Assembly (NCBI RefSeq): GCF_900111555.1 | Contig: NZ_FOHZ01000025.1 | Location: 1 to 41,099, forward strand | Direction of reading: 5' to 3' | DNA length: 41,099 nucleotides | Source: Marinobacter segnicrescens | Lineage (GTDB): Bacteria; Pseudomonadota; Gammaproteobacteria; Pseudomonadales; Oleiphilaceae | In this document: positions 1 to 7,941 of the stretch, in pieces | How positions within the stretch are numbered: the first letter of the stretch is position 1 | Layout: the number at the start of each line of letters is the position of its first letter | Translations under genes and position numbers: made by a program | The notes under the pieces: generated by a model | Told to the model about the DNA's origin: nothing | The model's database searches: none | Seen by the model: only the letters and a program-made list of their open reading frames with translations

Positions 1-1
1 T

Positions 2-28
2 GGTTCTTCGCAGATAACCGTGAAAAAG
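2..28 (+). repeat. Left terminal inverted repeat of the ISL3 element
   Basis: Starts GGTTCTTCGC and continues with ACCG.GAAA spacing that matches the reverse complement of 1285-1311. The outermost ten bases agree at nine positions. Confidence 0.75.
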
Positions 29-102
29 TAGGAGACGGCGGTAAAACCGGTTAGTTTTGAGTTCGCCAAAACAACAAAGCCAATCGACTCACCGCCGTCA
101 CT

Positions 103-1308
103 ATGCATGCTAATCCTCTTGCCCTGTTCTGGGAAGGATTCACGATTGACTCCTATGCCCAGATTGCTCCTCAGTCCCTGCTGATCCGACTGCATCCTGC
201 GGATGATTACCAACCATGTTGCAGTGGTTGCCATCAGCACTGCCTTGCCATCCATGACACGACTATTCGCCGGGTGAGGGAGCGTGACCTGTTCCAGTAC
301 CGCGTCTGGCTGGAGGTTCCTGTGCGGCGTGTTCGCTGTGCGACCTGTGGCCCCAAGTTGGAAGAGATTCGATGGCTGGCCGGTCGACAGCGCCTGACAG
401 CCGGCATGGTCAACTGGGTCGAATCCCTGGTCCGCTTGATGCCGGTGCAGCATGTGGCTCAACTGTTGGGGTTGCATTGGCATACGGTCAAAGCCATTGA
501 TCAACATCGGCTTGCCCGTGAGGTTACCGAACCAGACCGCAGCCAGATACATCGCCTGATCATGGACGAATTTGCCCTGTTCAAGGGCCACCGTTACGCC
601 ACCGTTGTGATCAATGCCGACACTCAGCAGGTTCTATGGGTTGGTGAAGGTAATAGCCGACAGGCTATACGGCCCTTCTTTGAATGGCTGGGGCCGGAAG
701 CTTGCGCCCAGGTCGAAGCGGTCGCCATGGACATGAACACGGCTATGGACCTGGAAGTCCAGCACCACTGCGTACAGGCCCGTGTTGTTTACGACCTGTT
801 CCATGTCGTGGCCAAGTTCGGTCGGGAAGTGATCGACCGTGTCAGGGTTGATCAGGCGAACCAGCTACGTCATGACAGACCGGCGCGCAAGGTGGTTAAA
901 CGAAGTCGCTGGTTGCTGTTGAGGAACCGAGGCAACCTCAAGGCCGAACAGGCTGTGAAGCTGGAAGAGTTGCTACAAGCCAACCAGCCCTTGATGACCG
1001 TTTACCTGCTGAAAGACCAACTCAAAGAACTGTGGTATGCCCCGTCTGAAGCCGAGGCCAGACGGCGCTGGAACGAATGGTTGGAGTTGGCCATGAGCAG
1101 TGGGCTGGCGCCCGTGCAGCAGTTTGCTCGGCGCCTTAAAGGCTACGTAGAGGGGATCGTTGCCAGTGCGACCTACCGCCTGAACACCAGCGTCCTGGAA
1201 GGCATGAACAACAAGATCAAGGTGATCAAGAGGATGGCGTATGGCTACCGGGATAACGGCTACTTCTTCTTAAAGATAAAAGCAGCGTTTCCCGGTAAAG
1301 CGCGATGA
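103..1308 (+). CDS. tnpA: ISL3 family transposase
   Basis: A 401-residue DDE transposase of the ISL3 family that catalyses cut-and-paste movement of its own IS. The N-terminus carries the zinc-finger cysteines typical of the family (CCSGCHQHC near 39-47 and CATCG near 79-83), followed by a helix-turn-helix segment around 112-135. The DDE core is visible as D155 (IMDEF), D210 (AMDMN) and E366 (VLEGMNN), with the family's C-terminal NNKIK..KR..YGYRD..YF.LKI. Length is normal for ISL3, about 400 residues. No frameshift or internal stop is present, so it looks active. It ends inside the right inverted repeat. It is unrelated to phage function and probably inserted later next to the rep gene. Confidence 0.93.
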   Translation: MHANPLALFWEGFTIDSYAQIAPQSLLIRLHPADDYQPCCSGCHQHCLAIHDTTIRRVRERDLFQYRVWLEVPVRRVRCATCGPKLEEIRWLAGRQRLTAGMVNWVESLVRLMPVQHVAQLLGLHWHTVKAIDQHRLAREVTEPDRSQIHRLIMDEFALFKGHRYATVVINADTQQVLWVGEGNSRQAIRPFFEWLGPEACAQVEAVAMDMNTAMDLEVQHHCVQARVVYDLFHVVAKFGREVIDRVRVDQANQLRHDRPARKVVKRSRWLLLRNRGNLKAEQAVKLEELLQANQPLMTVYLLKDQLKELWYAPSEAEARRRWNEWLELAMSSGLAPVQQFARRLKGYVEGIVASATYRLNTSVLEGMNNKIKVIKRMAYGYRDNGYFFLKIKAAFPGKAR

Positions 1309-1311
1309 ACC
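1285..1311 (-). repeat. Right terminal inverted repeat of the ISL3 element
   Basis: Its reverse complement starts GGTTCATCGC and contains ACCGGGAAA, pairing with 2-28. It overlaps the last codons and stop of the transposase. Confidence 0.75.
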
Positions 1312-1357
1312 TTTTTTTATGCTCAAATTACATTGCCGTCCTTGGCAGAGGGTTTGA

Positions 1358-3823
1358 TTATATGGTCTTGTATTTTGGAGAGAAAGATGGAATCCAGTCA
1401 TTAACTCCATTCTCTTCCGCTTCCTTCTTGAATGTCTCGTTTTTGTTCTCAATGCTCTTAGCAAGCCTTTTCTCGTCGACCGTTACAAGCAGCTGAACAG
1501 TTTCAGGCGATGCGTTGTAATCAAAGTCATTTCTGAGCGTTAGGAATCCAGTGTATTTATCAGAAATTTTAGTGATATTACACTTCTGCTTCTTGTCATC
1601 GATATGCACTCGCTTAACAAGATCAGAAACGTTGTAATATCTGTCTCGACCATTTTCCTCGACTACAAGATCGTAGCCCATTTCGCGCATGATATTTTTG
1701 ATTACAACAGTTTTGTACTTAGCAGTTACGTTAGTTCCAAATTCATCGAAGAACAGCTTCAGAAGCTCAAGACCAGTCATAGTAGCTTCATCATTGATCG
1801 CAACCGGCTCAATCAATCTATCGTAAGCAGCTTCAGCGGTTTCTGTTGTTACCCGAGACTCAAAGAAGTTCGCAAGGTTTATTCCAGCATCTTCAAGAAG
1901 CTTCAGGACTCTGCTTTTGGCAATCTGCATTCTTGAAGCAAGCTCCTCTTTACCAGAAAGCATTTTGCGAACACGTACAACCTTATCAATATTCATAGCA
2001 AAGATTTCGTCGTAAGCCTCTTCTGTGAGCTTAGACAGCCCAAGAACACCCATTCCAGAAATCGTTCGTCCTGCGACTTCTTGCTCAAAAGTTCTTTCTT
2101 CCGTAGAGCCAAGGTCAACACCTTCTTTATTCGCTTTTTCGAGGGCTTCAGAAGTTTCAAAAGCTACAACTTTCTGAACCTGGGCATTCTTTTTTCGCCC
2201 AGCTTTTGAAGCTTTCTGTCCATCCGAAGCAGCTTTCTCATTAGCTACAGGACGCTCGATCTTAAAGCCCATCTGCTGTGCAGCGATGACAAGAGTCTGC
2301 TCGAAGTTTAAGAACTGCTTGTTTTTTGCAGTCGCATAGTCTGCCAGGAATTTTCCGTGCTCATCTTCGTAAAGCTTAATCGCTTCAGAAACCGGGTTTT
2401 CGGAGTCCTTAATCATTGAGCAAATGAAAGAAACTGGGTCAGTGATGCGGGTGCTGGAACGACCGCCACGGAAAGCCAGGTTAATTGTGTTGGCTGCCCT
2501 GAATCTTCTCGCAGCTTGAAGACCGGCTGTCGGTGTAATGGTTCTGCCCGCAAGCAAGGTAACCTGATCGTAGTCGCTTGAAGTGATCGATGTGCCAGCG
2601 TTAATGACCGGAGAAATCAGAGCCGCATCACACTCCGTGAGTATCTTATCCAAGTCTGACAGACTGTTTCCTGACTTCTCAAAGTACTCCGCGTTGAGCT
2701 TAAGAACAGTCTTCTCCGTTTCGTGTGATAGAGCTTCAGCTACGTCAGAAAAGGCTTTCGCATTGTAATCCATAAAGACAGCTGTTTTCTTTCCGGAGAT
2801 TAATCGCTCACGAGTGACACCGATAGTTTCGTCTTTTGCCGCAAGCTTGATCGTCGGCATTTCAGAATCTCTGGTCTTATAGATCTTTGCCTTTCCGCCT
2901 GCCATTTTGCAGATCTTCTCAAGCGTCATGTTTGTGATCATAGCTTCAGCGACTACGACTTTGTCAGCACCCTTTAGAAGCTCCTCAAGAGCACTCATAA
3001 CGTCGATTCTATGCTGATACTCAGTTCCAACTGTTCCGGTGGCAATGTGCGAAAAAAGGTCTTCAACTTCATCTATGAATACAACCCGGCACTTCTTTCT
3101 GTCTTCGATGTATTTATCGCTCACAAGTGAATTGATGACGCTTACAACGCCTTTTCGCTTGCTGTGAGTTGAGGACTGATAGTGATCAGAATGAGTGTCC
3201 GGAAAGAAGTTAGATGCAATTGAACGCTTCCCGGTCACAAGGATTGGGTGATCGCCAGCTTCAGCAGCTTGGTTGTACATTGGACGCATAGCTTCAGATT
3301 TGCCACCAGCCATTGGGCCGCCGTAGACAATAACCTTCTCGGAAATGTCACTTAGGTTTTTATAGATGGCATTGTATTTTTCCACAAAATTGAAAGTCCA
3401 AGTGCTGGAGTGAGAAAGTCTAATGGCTGCTTCACGAGCTGAGATCTTTTCTTTGATCTTATCCACGCTCACTTTTTCAGATAGCTTCTCTATATCTTCT
3501 TCAAAAAATGTAAGCTGCCACTTGTCAGTAACGATTTTCACAATCTCTGACTCAGCGTATTCTTTGTCAGACTGCTCTTTTGCATAGCTCAATCGAACAA
3601 GCGCTCTTTCCAGGATGTCATCAATCTCTGAAAAATCTACAGATGATTTATCTGACAAAGTCACTTTGACTCTATTCTTTGCCGCAGCATCAACAGCCTT
3701 GAAATCGTTATATGTAGCTTCAGAAACAAGCTCGAATGAAATTTCTTCTCTAGTTATCGCTACACTTTTCTTTAGTCTTGATATTTCTTCTGAATAGTCA
3801 GATGCAATAGTTAATTTTTCCAT
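1358..3823 (-). CDS. Replication helicase/origin-binding protein, CyRepA1/UL9-like
   Basis: An 821-residue P-loop helicase that probably opens or binds the replication origin. Visible motifs are Walker A GPMAGGKS (169-176), Walker B/DEAD-type FIDEVED (249-255), a late helicase segment ISPVINAGTSI, and an arginine-finger-like LQAARRFRAANTINL. This order resembles plasmid replication proteins of the CyRepA1 family and the herpes UL9/origin-binding family of SF2 helicases; the assignment is by motif pattern, not by a search. The N-terminal 160 residues are acidic and helical. A lysine-rich alanine linker follows the helicase part, and the last 200 residues show no motif I recognise. It is transcribed away from the late genes from the 3824-4252 region, which also holds a structured element. 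It would be the replication gene of a phage-plasmid. Confidence 0.7.
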   Translation of the reverse strand: MEKLTIASDYSEEISRLKKSVAITREEISFELVSEATYNDFKAVDAAAKNRVKVTLSDKSSVDFSEIDDILERALVRLSYAKEQSDKEYAESEIVKIVTDKWQLTFFEEDIEKLSEKVSVDKIKEKISAREAAIRLSHSSTWTFNFVEKYNAIYKNLSDISEKVIVYGGPMAGGKSEAMRPMYNQAAEAGDHPILVTGKRSIASNFFPDTHSDHYQSSTHSKRKGVVSVINSLVSDKYIEDRKKCRVVFIDEVEDLFSHIATGTVGTEYQHRIDVMSALEELLKGADKVVVAEAMITNMTLEKICKMAGGKAKIYKTRDSEMPTIKLAAKDETIGVTRERLISGKKTAVFMDYNAKAFSDVAEALSHETEKTVLKLNAEYFEKSGNSLSDLDKILTECDAALISPVINAGTSITSSDYDQVTLLAGRTITPTAGLQAARRFRAANTINLAFRGGRSSTRITDPVSFICSMIKDSENPVSEAIKLYEDEHGKFLADYATAKNKQFLNFEQTLVIAAQQMGFKIERPVANEKAASDGQKASKAGRKKNAQVQKVVAFETSEALEKANKEGVDLGSTEERTFEQEVAGRTISGMGVLGLSKLTEEAYDEIFAMNIDKVVRVRKMLSGKEELASRMQIAKSRVLKLLEDAGINLANFFESRVTTETAEAAYDRLIEPVAINDEATMTGLELLKLFFDEFGTNVTAKYKTVVIKNIMREMGYDLVVEENGRDRYYNVSDLVKRVHIDDKKQKCNITKISDKYTGFLTLRNDFDYNASPETVQLLVTVDEKRLAKSIENKNETFKKEAEENGVNDWIPSFSPKYKTI

Positions 3824-3960
3824 TGTTGTACCTAAATTTAATTATTTATTCGACTCACATTTATTACTATAGCAAATTATATTTATTTTCACAATACTAA
3901 TTTTGGAAATTATTGAAAGTTTTTCTTACCACCTAAACGTGGCAGACATAGCACCACCCT

Positions 3961-4180
3961 GGGCTATGTTTTGAGCGAAGCGAAAAAGACCCATAAAAGT
4001 CCTTAAAATCCCTGCTAGCCCTTGGGAGAGTATGTGTACAGATTTTTCTCGGAAATTATTTATTCACTAATATATAGAATTTAATTTCTCAAAAATATTT
4101 GTACATCTCTTTTTGACATGATTTGGTCTACTCCCTTCGGTCGTAAAGATCCCAGGTCTTTGGCGTGGGTAGGCTACAAG
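3961..4180 (+). ncRNA. Candidate structured RNA, copy A
   Basis: Lies in the gene-free stretch 3824-4252. A 36-nt segment (3997-4032) matches one at 20321-20356 at 30 positions; all differences fall in one internal 6-nt block. It is followed at once by a long imperfect hairpin (4035-4105) bounded by TGTACA on both sides. GGGCTA (3961-3966) can pair with TAGCCC (4016-4021). Downstream, AAAGATCCCAGG (4145-4156) resembles AAAGATCCAGG after copy B. The hairpin sequence differs from copy B while its position and size (71 versus 73 nt) are kept, which suggests an RNA fold. Orientation is taken as + because both copies precede + strand genes. The boundaries are approximate and a DNA-level role is possible. 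Confidence 0.45.
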
Positions 4181-4193
4181 TATATCATTTACT

Positions 4194-4228
4194 TTGCCTG
4201 CGAGTCTCTCCGCGTGTTATAATATAAC
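4194..4228 (+). promoter_or_regulatory. Late-block promoter with dyad over the -10
   Basis: TTGCCT at 4194-4199 and TATAAT at 4218-4223, spaced 18 bp. The -10 sits in GTTATAATATAAC (4216-4228), a 13-mer repeated exactly at 19495-19507. It drives the RuvC-like and terminase genes starting at 4253. Confidence 0.65.
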
Positions 4229-4252
4229 AATAAGATATCCAAGGACTTTTAT

Positions 4253-4777
4253 ATGTACGCAGGCATAGACCCAGGCACATCAGGAGCAATCGCTGTCTTA
4301 GATAAAGACGGTCAGCTCTTGCGTGTCTTAGATATGCCAAGCGCAAAAATTGATAAGAGTCACTACATAAAGGCAGAGCCTTTCATTAATGCTTTAAAAG
4401 ACTGCGAGCATGCGTGCATTGAACTTGTCGGAAGTCGGGGCGGCAACTCTGCGAATTCGATGTTTTCTTTCGGAGCTGGCTTTGGATCTGCTTTAACTCT
4501 TCTATATATGTGCGATCTAAAGCCAATTATGCCCCTACCACAAGAGTGGCAAAAACATTTCGGACTTGGGTCAATTAAATTCCCCAAGGGCACTTCTCAA
4601 TCTAAAAGAGACAAAGCGAAGAAGCAGCAGATCGCAGAGAAATGTCTGGAGCTATACCCTGACGCAAACCTCTACGGCCCTCGTGGTGGCTTTAAAGATG
4701 GACGCTCTGACGCAATCCTAATCGCTCGATATCTTTACGACCTTAATACAATATCATCTAATAAAGAGGCTGCGTGA
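4253..4777 (+). CDS. RuvC-like Holliday-junction resolvase
   Basis: A 174-residue RNase H-fold nuclease. The start MYAGIDPGTSGAIAVLD is the classic RuvC motif, with D6 as first catalytic acid; the acidic E in CIELV near residue 58 and the C-terminal DGRSDAILIARY (near 152-163) supply the later metal ligands. Phage RuvC-like enzymes cut branched DNA before packaging, which fits its place immediately upstream of the terminase genes. The stop is one base from the next ATG, so the two genes are translationally coupled. The start is the first ATG after the 4216-4228 promoter and an AAGGA Shine-Dalgarno. A second junction nuclease is encoded at 32253-33059. Confidence 0.85.
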   Translation: MYAGIDPGTSGAIAVLDKDGQLLRVLDMPSAKIDKSHYIKAEPFINALKDCEHACIELVGSRGGNSANSMFSFGAGFGSALTLLYMCDLKPIMPLPQEWQKHFGLGSIKFPKGTSQSKRDKAKKQQIAEKCLELYPDANLYGPRGGFKDGRSDAILIARYLYDLNTISSNKEAA

Positions 4778-4778
4778 A

Positions 4779-5315
4779 ATGGCTACAAGAAAAACGGCAG
4801 CAAAGAAAAAGCCAGCTCAGAAGAAAACGAACCCTGTAGGACGTCCAACTAAGTACGAGCCTCGTTTCGCTCAAATGCTCATTGACCATTTCGATGTTGA
4901 GCCTGGCTTTTACTCAGACGTCCAGCAGAGAGATGGTACTACTAAAAAAGTCTATAAGGCGAACGTCTTCCCGACCATTGCAGGATTCTGTCGAAAAATC
5001 GGCATCACTAAAAAGACCCTGCACAACTGGGCACACGAAACCAAGGAAGATGGGAGCCTTTTGAGGCCTGAATTTTTACACGCTTATGAGATGGCTAAAG
5101 AAACCCAAGAGGAAATGCTAACAACAAACGGCCTCATGGGTAGCTATCAAGGGAATTTCGCTGCGCTGGTCGCAAAAAACCTCCTCGACTGGCGAGACAA
5201 GAGCAGCTCAGAAATATCTGGCCCAGGCGGCACCCCAATCCAGCAATCAACCAAACTCGACCTCAGCCCCGAAGCCGCCGCCGCCATCTCCAAGTCCCTC
5301 GAAGACAAGTTCTAA
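4779..5315 (+). CDS. terS: Terminase small subunit
   Basis: A 178-residue DNA-binding packaging subunit that would recognise the packaging site and recruit the large terminase. The lysine/alanine-rich N-terminus leads to PVGRPTKYEP and a helix-turn-helix segment (TIAGFCRKIGITKKTLHNWAHE, split here as TIAGFCRKIG then ITKKTLHNWAHE) of the type seen in phage small terminases. The C-terminal half carries KNLLDWRDKSSSE, seen in many small terminases, then a flexible tail. It lies directly upstream of the large subunit, 12 bp away, in the usual order. Start: ATG one base after the previous stop. Confidence comes from both motif and position. Confidence 0.82.
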   Translation: MATRKTAAKKKPAQKKTNPVGRPTKYEPRFAQMLIDHFDVEPGFYSDVQQRDGTTKKVYKANVFPTIAGFCRKIGITKKTLHNWAHETKEDGSLLRPEFLHAYEMAKETQEEMLTTNGLMGSYQGNFAALVAKNLLDWRDKSSSEISGPGGTPIQQSTKLDLSPEAAAAISKSLEDKF

Positions 5316-5327
5316 GAGGGATCCATC

Positions 5328-6881
5328 GTGGCCGAAAGTCAGATCCAAGACCCAAGAGTCAAAGCCGTTCTCAAACATAAACTAGAGACGGACTTCCTCT
5401 TCTTCGTGCGCTATTTCTTTAAGCAGCTGACCGGCCAAAAGTTCATCGTCTCTGATCATCACCGCATCATCGAAGACCACATCTACCGAGTAACCGCTGC
5501 CGAAATCCTACGACTGATCGTCAACATCCCGCCCCGCTACGGCAAGACCGAGATGCTGGTCATCATGCTTATAGCGTGGTCGATAGCAAAGAACCCTCGC
5601 GCAAAATTCATCCATCTCTCATACAGCGACGAGCTAGCTTTCGACAACTCCAGCCGGATAAAAGAGCTAATCCTCAGCGATGCCTTTCAAGAGATCTGGC
5701 CCCACATACGGCTCAAAGACGACGCGAAGTCCAAAAAGAAGTGGTACACGACCCAAGGCGGCGGCGTCTATGCCACATCAAGCGGAGGTGCGGTCACGGG
5801 CTTTGGTGCAGGCTCTACAGCTTCTGAAGCTCAAGAAGACATCTCACAAGAGCAGCTAGAAGAACTCGAAGCCCTGGGCATCGACACGTCTTTTTTGGAC
5901 GCAAAAGGCGAAGACCTCGACCCGAACCTTTTTTACGGCGCAATCATTGTCGATGACCCTCTGAAGCCAGGTGATGCAGAGTCTCCAACCATCCGCAAGA
6001 CCATTAACAAGCGGATGTCGAACACGATTGCCAGCCGTGTTAACTCTCGAAAGACCCCGATCATCGTTGTCATGCAGAGGCTCCATGAGGAAGACACGAC
6101 CGGCTTTTTGCTTGATGGGGGAACCGGGGACAAGTGGACACATCTCAAGCTGGCTGCACTGACAGAAGATCCGGAGACCGGTGAGAAGAAAGCCCTCTGG
6201 CCCTTCAAGCACACTGTAGAAGAGTTAGAAGCGCAAAGAGATGCGGACCCATACGTCTTTTCGGGTCAGATGCAGCAAGAGCCTACACCCGCCTCGGGGG
6301 GAGTTGTCAGCATTGATTGGTTTGGTCGCTATGGGGAACAGCCAGTCGATTTCGAACAGATCGTTTTCAGCTGCGACACGGCTTTCAAGCCAAAGGAAAT
6401 CAACGACCCGTCTGTCATCAGTGTCTTTGGGAAGTATTCGAAGCGTTGGTATTTACTTGAGGTTTGGAGACGACGTGCGGGCTATCCCGAGCTTAAGCGA
6501 ACACTGATCAATCTCGCAGAGGTCTGGTCTCCACATGCAATTCTTATCGAAGACAAAGCCAGCGGTCAGAGCTTGATCCAGGATGCAAGAGAAGAAGGCC
6601 TACCGGTAATAGCAATCGAGCCGGAAGCAAACAAAATCATCCGAATGAGCAACCAGAGCCCGCTCGTTGAAGCTGGTCTTGTGATGCTCCCTGAGAAAGC
6701 TCATTGGCTCTACGACTTTGAGCAAGAAGTCATACACTTTCCGAAGAGCAAGCATGACGACCAAGTCGATACCCTTTCACAGCTTCTCAAATGGCAGCGC
6801 ACACAATCTCTCGCAGTTGTGCTCGATTACGACGACATTGATCTCAAAGATTTAGAAGAAGAACTCGAAGACTTTTACTGA
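5328..6881 (+). CDS. terL: Terminase large subunit
   Basis: A 517-residue packaging motor with ATPase and nuclease domains. Walker A reads PPRYGKT (68-74), Walker B is AIIVDDP (205-211), and VVMQRLHEEDTTG is the coupling motif of the Terminase_6 group. The RNase H-like nuclease has D in FSCDTAF, ED in ILIEDKASG and DD in KHDDQVDTLSQ near the C-terminus. An acidic insert (about 164-200) separates the ATPase motifs and is not typical. The start is GTG at 5328, chosen because AGAGGG lies 7 bp upstream and no ATG has a comparable site. This gene anchors the identification of the element as a tailed phage. Confidence 0.95.
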   Translation: MAESQIQDPRVKAVLKHKLETDFLFFVRYFFKQLTGQKFIVSDHHRIIEDHIYRVTAAEILRLIVNIPPRYGKTEMLVIMLIAWSIAKNPRAKFIHLSYSDELAFDNSSRIKELILSDAFQEIWPHIRLKDDAKSKKKWYTTQGGGVYATSSGGAVTGFGAGSTASEAQEDISQEQLEELEALGIDTSFLDAKGEDLDPNLFYGAIIVDDPLKPGDAESPTIRKTINKRMSNTIASRVNSRKTPIIVVMQRLHEEDTTGFLLDGGTGDKWTHLKLAALTEDPETGEKKALWPFKHTVEELEAQRDADPYVFSGQMQQEPTPASGGVVSIDWFGRYGEQPVDFEQIVFSCDTAFKPKEINDPSVISVFGKYSKRWYLLEVWRRRAGYPELKRTLINLAEVWSPHAILIEDKASGQSLIQDAREEGLPVIAIEPEANKIIRMSNQSPLVEAGLVMLPEKAHWLYDFEQEVIHFPKSKHDDQVDTLSQLLKWQRTQSLAVVLDYDDIDLKDLEEELEDFY

Positions 6882-6886
6882 TACTA

Positions 6887-6904
6887 TCTTCTATATATAG
6901 AAGA
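6887..6904. promoter_or_regulatory. Perfect 18-bp palindrome, probable operator
   Basis: TCTTCTATATATAGAAGA is a perfect palindrome sitting between the terL stop and the Shine-Dalgarno (GAAGGAG) of the gene at 6919. It could bind the dimeric product of that gene or form a small hairpin covering the ribosome-binding site. Confidence 0.5.
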
Positions 6905-6918
6905 AGGAGCTTATATAG

Positions 6919-7200
6919 ATGAAAGAAGATATTGCCTTAAAAGTCTTTGATCGTATATGCGAAGCTTGGACACTTGATGAAGAAGAGCGAGAAAAGCTGG
7001 CTGGATCCCCGCCAAGCCTTGAGCGCATATCTTATGTCTTCGGTATCTACAAAGCACTTCGCACCATCTTTCCGACAGAGCGCCAAGCGGCTGACTGGAT
7101 AAGAAAGAAGAATTGGGTGTTTGATGGAAAGACGGCTTTGGAAGCTATGATCGATGAGCCAGCTGTCGTGCGAAGATACCTCGACGCACAGCTTCTCTAA
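6919..7200 (+). CDS. Solo MbcA/ParS/Xre-type antitoxin-domain protein (DUF2384-like)
   Basis: 93 residues. The C-terminal half fits the toxin-binding domain of the MbcA/ParS/Xre antitoxins: a helix ISYVFGIYKALRTIF, then ERQAADWIRKKNWVFDGKTALEAM, where W, a turn and GKTALE match the family's W(L)..pn..l.G.(S/T)PLE pattern, then a final helix. The family's usual N-terminal DNA-binding helices are short or absent. Normally such proteins neutralise a RES-domain toxin encoded next to them; I see no RES-like gene nearby. The gene follows terL by 37 bp and has an 18-bp palindrome just upstream. It may act as a host-toxin antagonist or a regulator; both are inference. Confidence 0.6.
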   Translation: MKEDIALKVFDRICEAWTLDEEEREKLAGSPPSLERISYVFGIYKALRTIFPTERQAADWIRKKNWVFDGKTALEAMIDEPAVVRRYLDAQLL

Positions 7201-7226
7201 CACCATTTCCCTTGTTTTCCCTTTTT

Positions 7227-7242
7227 TGTTTACCGGTAAACA
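7227..7242. promoter_or_regulatory. Perfect 16-bp palindrome, probable operator
   Basis: TGTTTACCGGTAAACA lies 27 bp after the 6919-7200 gene in the 372-bp gene-free stretch 7201-7572. A half-site, GGTAAACAGT, recurs at 15433-15442 upstream of the protease promoter. There is no T-tract immediately downstream, so a transcription-factor site is more likely than a terminator. Confidence 0.45.
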
Positions 7243-7486
7243 GTGGCCCGTTTTTGCGTATATGCTTTTGATATGTATATAGAAAATACTCTCTCGATTT
7301 TTAACCAAAAATACCCTGATTGGCGAAAATCTTTGTAAAATTTTGTAAATGTTTTGTAATGATTTTCGAGACCTACATCGTCTGCAATATCTGAATTTCA
7401 AAAAAGCCCGAAAGTATGCGGAATTTCTAACCCAATATTTGACGGCATTTACTTTTCCATCTATATAATTATTTTTGTTTATTTGA

Positions 7487-7519
7487 TTGCAAAATGTGAT
7501 ACTACTGATATAATAGTAT
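7487..7519 (+). promoter_or_regulatory. Promoter for the 7573-8966 gene cluster
   Basis: TTGCAA (7487-7492) and TATAAT (7509-7514) are 16 bp apart. ATACTA (7499-7504) and TAGTAT (7514-7519) form a dyad around the -10, and a GTGATAC heptamer (7496-7502), the unit of the origin array near 35.4 kb, lies in the spacer. The rest of 7201-7486 shows only AT-rich DNA apart from the palindrome at 7227. Confidence 0.6.
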
Positions 7520-7572
7520 GTATAGAGTTAATAAAAACTCTTTTAACAAAAAACAAATAAGAGGAATTGAAA

Positions 7573-7893
7573 ATGGCTCAGTATAAAATAAATCATATTT
7601 GCGAAAGAGATCAGCGTCGTGCAGAGCGTGAGGCTTTAAGAGAAGAACGTCGCAAAGAGTATGAGGCGGCTAATGGCACAATGGAAAAGCCTGAGTCTGA
7701 CAAAATTGCCGATCTGGTTTCAGAGATCAAAAAAAGCGTTGAAGAGGCTAAGGGTGGCTGTGCAACTCATGAAGAGCTTCTCTATGTCATTGGTGCCTGG
7801 GCACCTGAGCTTGGCCAGTCAGTCGCTAATCAGTGCTTGGAACACATTTTTCTGTACGGCACAAGTGAGCTTAAGCCAAAAGGACTTTTCTGA
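7573..7893 (+). CDS. Hypothetical phage protein, charged N-terminus
   Basis: A 106-residue protein that I do not recognise. The first half is strongly charged and helical, with arginine/glutamate repeats (RRAEREALREERRKEYE); the second half is more hydrophobic and likely folded (ELLYVIGAWAPELGQSVANQ). No catalytic motif or membrane segment is seen. The ATG at 7573 was chosen over a TTG two codons earlier because AAGAGGA is 8 bp upstream. It is the first gene of a cluster with two other small coiled-coil genes and the sigma factor, so it may be an early or middle gene. Its start matches those of the next two genes in having a strong AAGAGGA-type site. Confidence 0.6.
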   Translation: MAQYKINHICERDQRRAEREALREERRKEYEAANGTMEKPESDKIADLVSEIKKSVEEAKGGCATHEELLYVIGAWAPELGQSVANQCLEHIFLYGTSELKPKGLF

Positions 7894-7941
7894 GCATCAG
7901 GGGATCCGGCCCCACTTACAATTACATATAAAGAGGAAGGC

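Larger units (their letters stand above)
2..1311 (+). mobile_element. Insertion sequence, ISL3 family, apparently complete
   Basis: A single transposase gene is enclosed by imperfect terminal inverted repeats that I align at 2-28 and 1285-1311 (18 of 27 positions match; both ends read GGTTC.TCGC). The transposase stop codon lies inside the right repeat, which is common in compact IS elements. The right flank (1312-1319) is TTTTTTTA. ISL3 elements usually make 8-bp target duplications, but only one base of left flank is in the window, so a duplication cannot be confirmed. The element abuts the end of the phage replication gene with 46 bp between them. The window begins one base before the IS, as happens when an assembly breaks at a repeated IS. 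Confidence 0.85.

Noticed and set aside
1333..1347. Terminator hairpin TGCC..GGCA after the rep stop
   Set aside because: The stem is only four pairs and is not followed directly by a T-tract on the minus strand.
3961..4180. Group I intron or retron RNA
   Set aside because: No interrupted gene, no P/Q/R/S core that I could recognise, and no reverse transcriptase nearby.
7201..7486. Additional small gene in the gap
   Set aside because: No open frame has a start with a ribosome-binding site; only the palindrome and the promoter are supportable.
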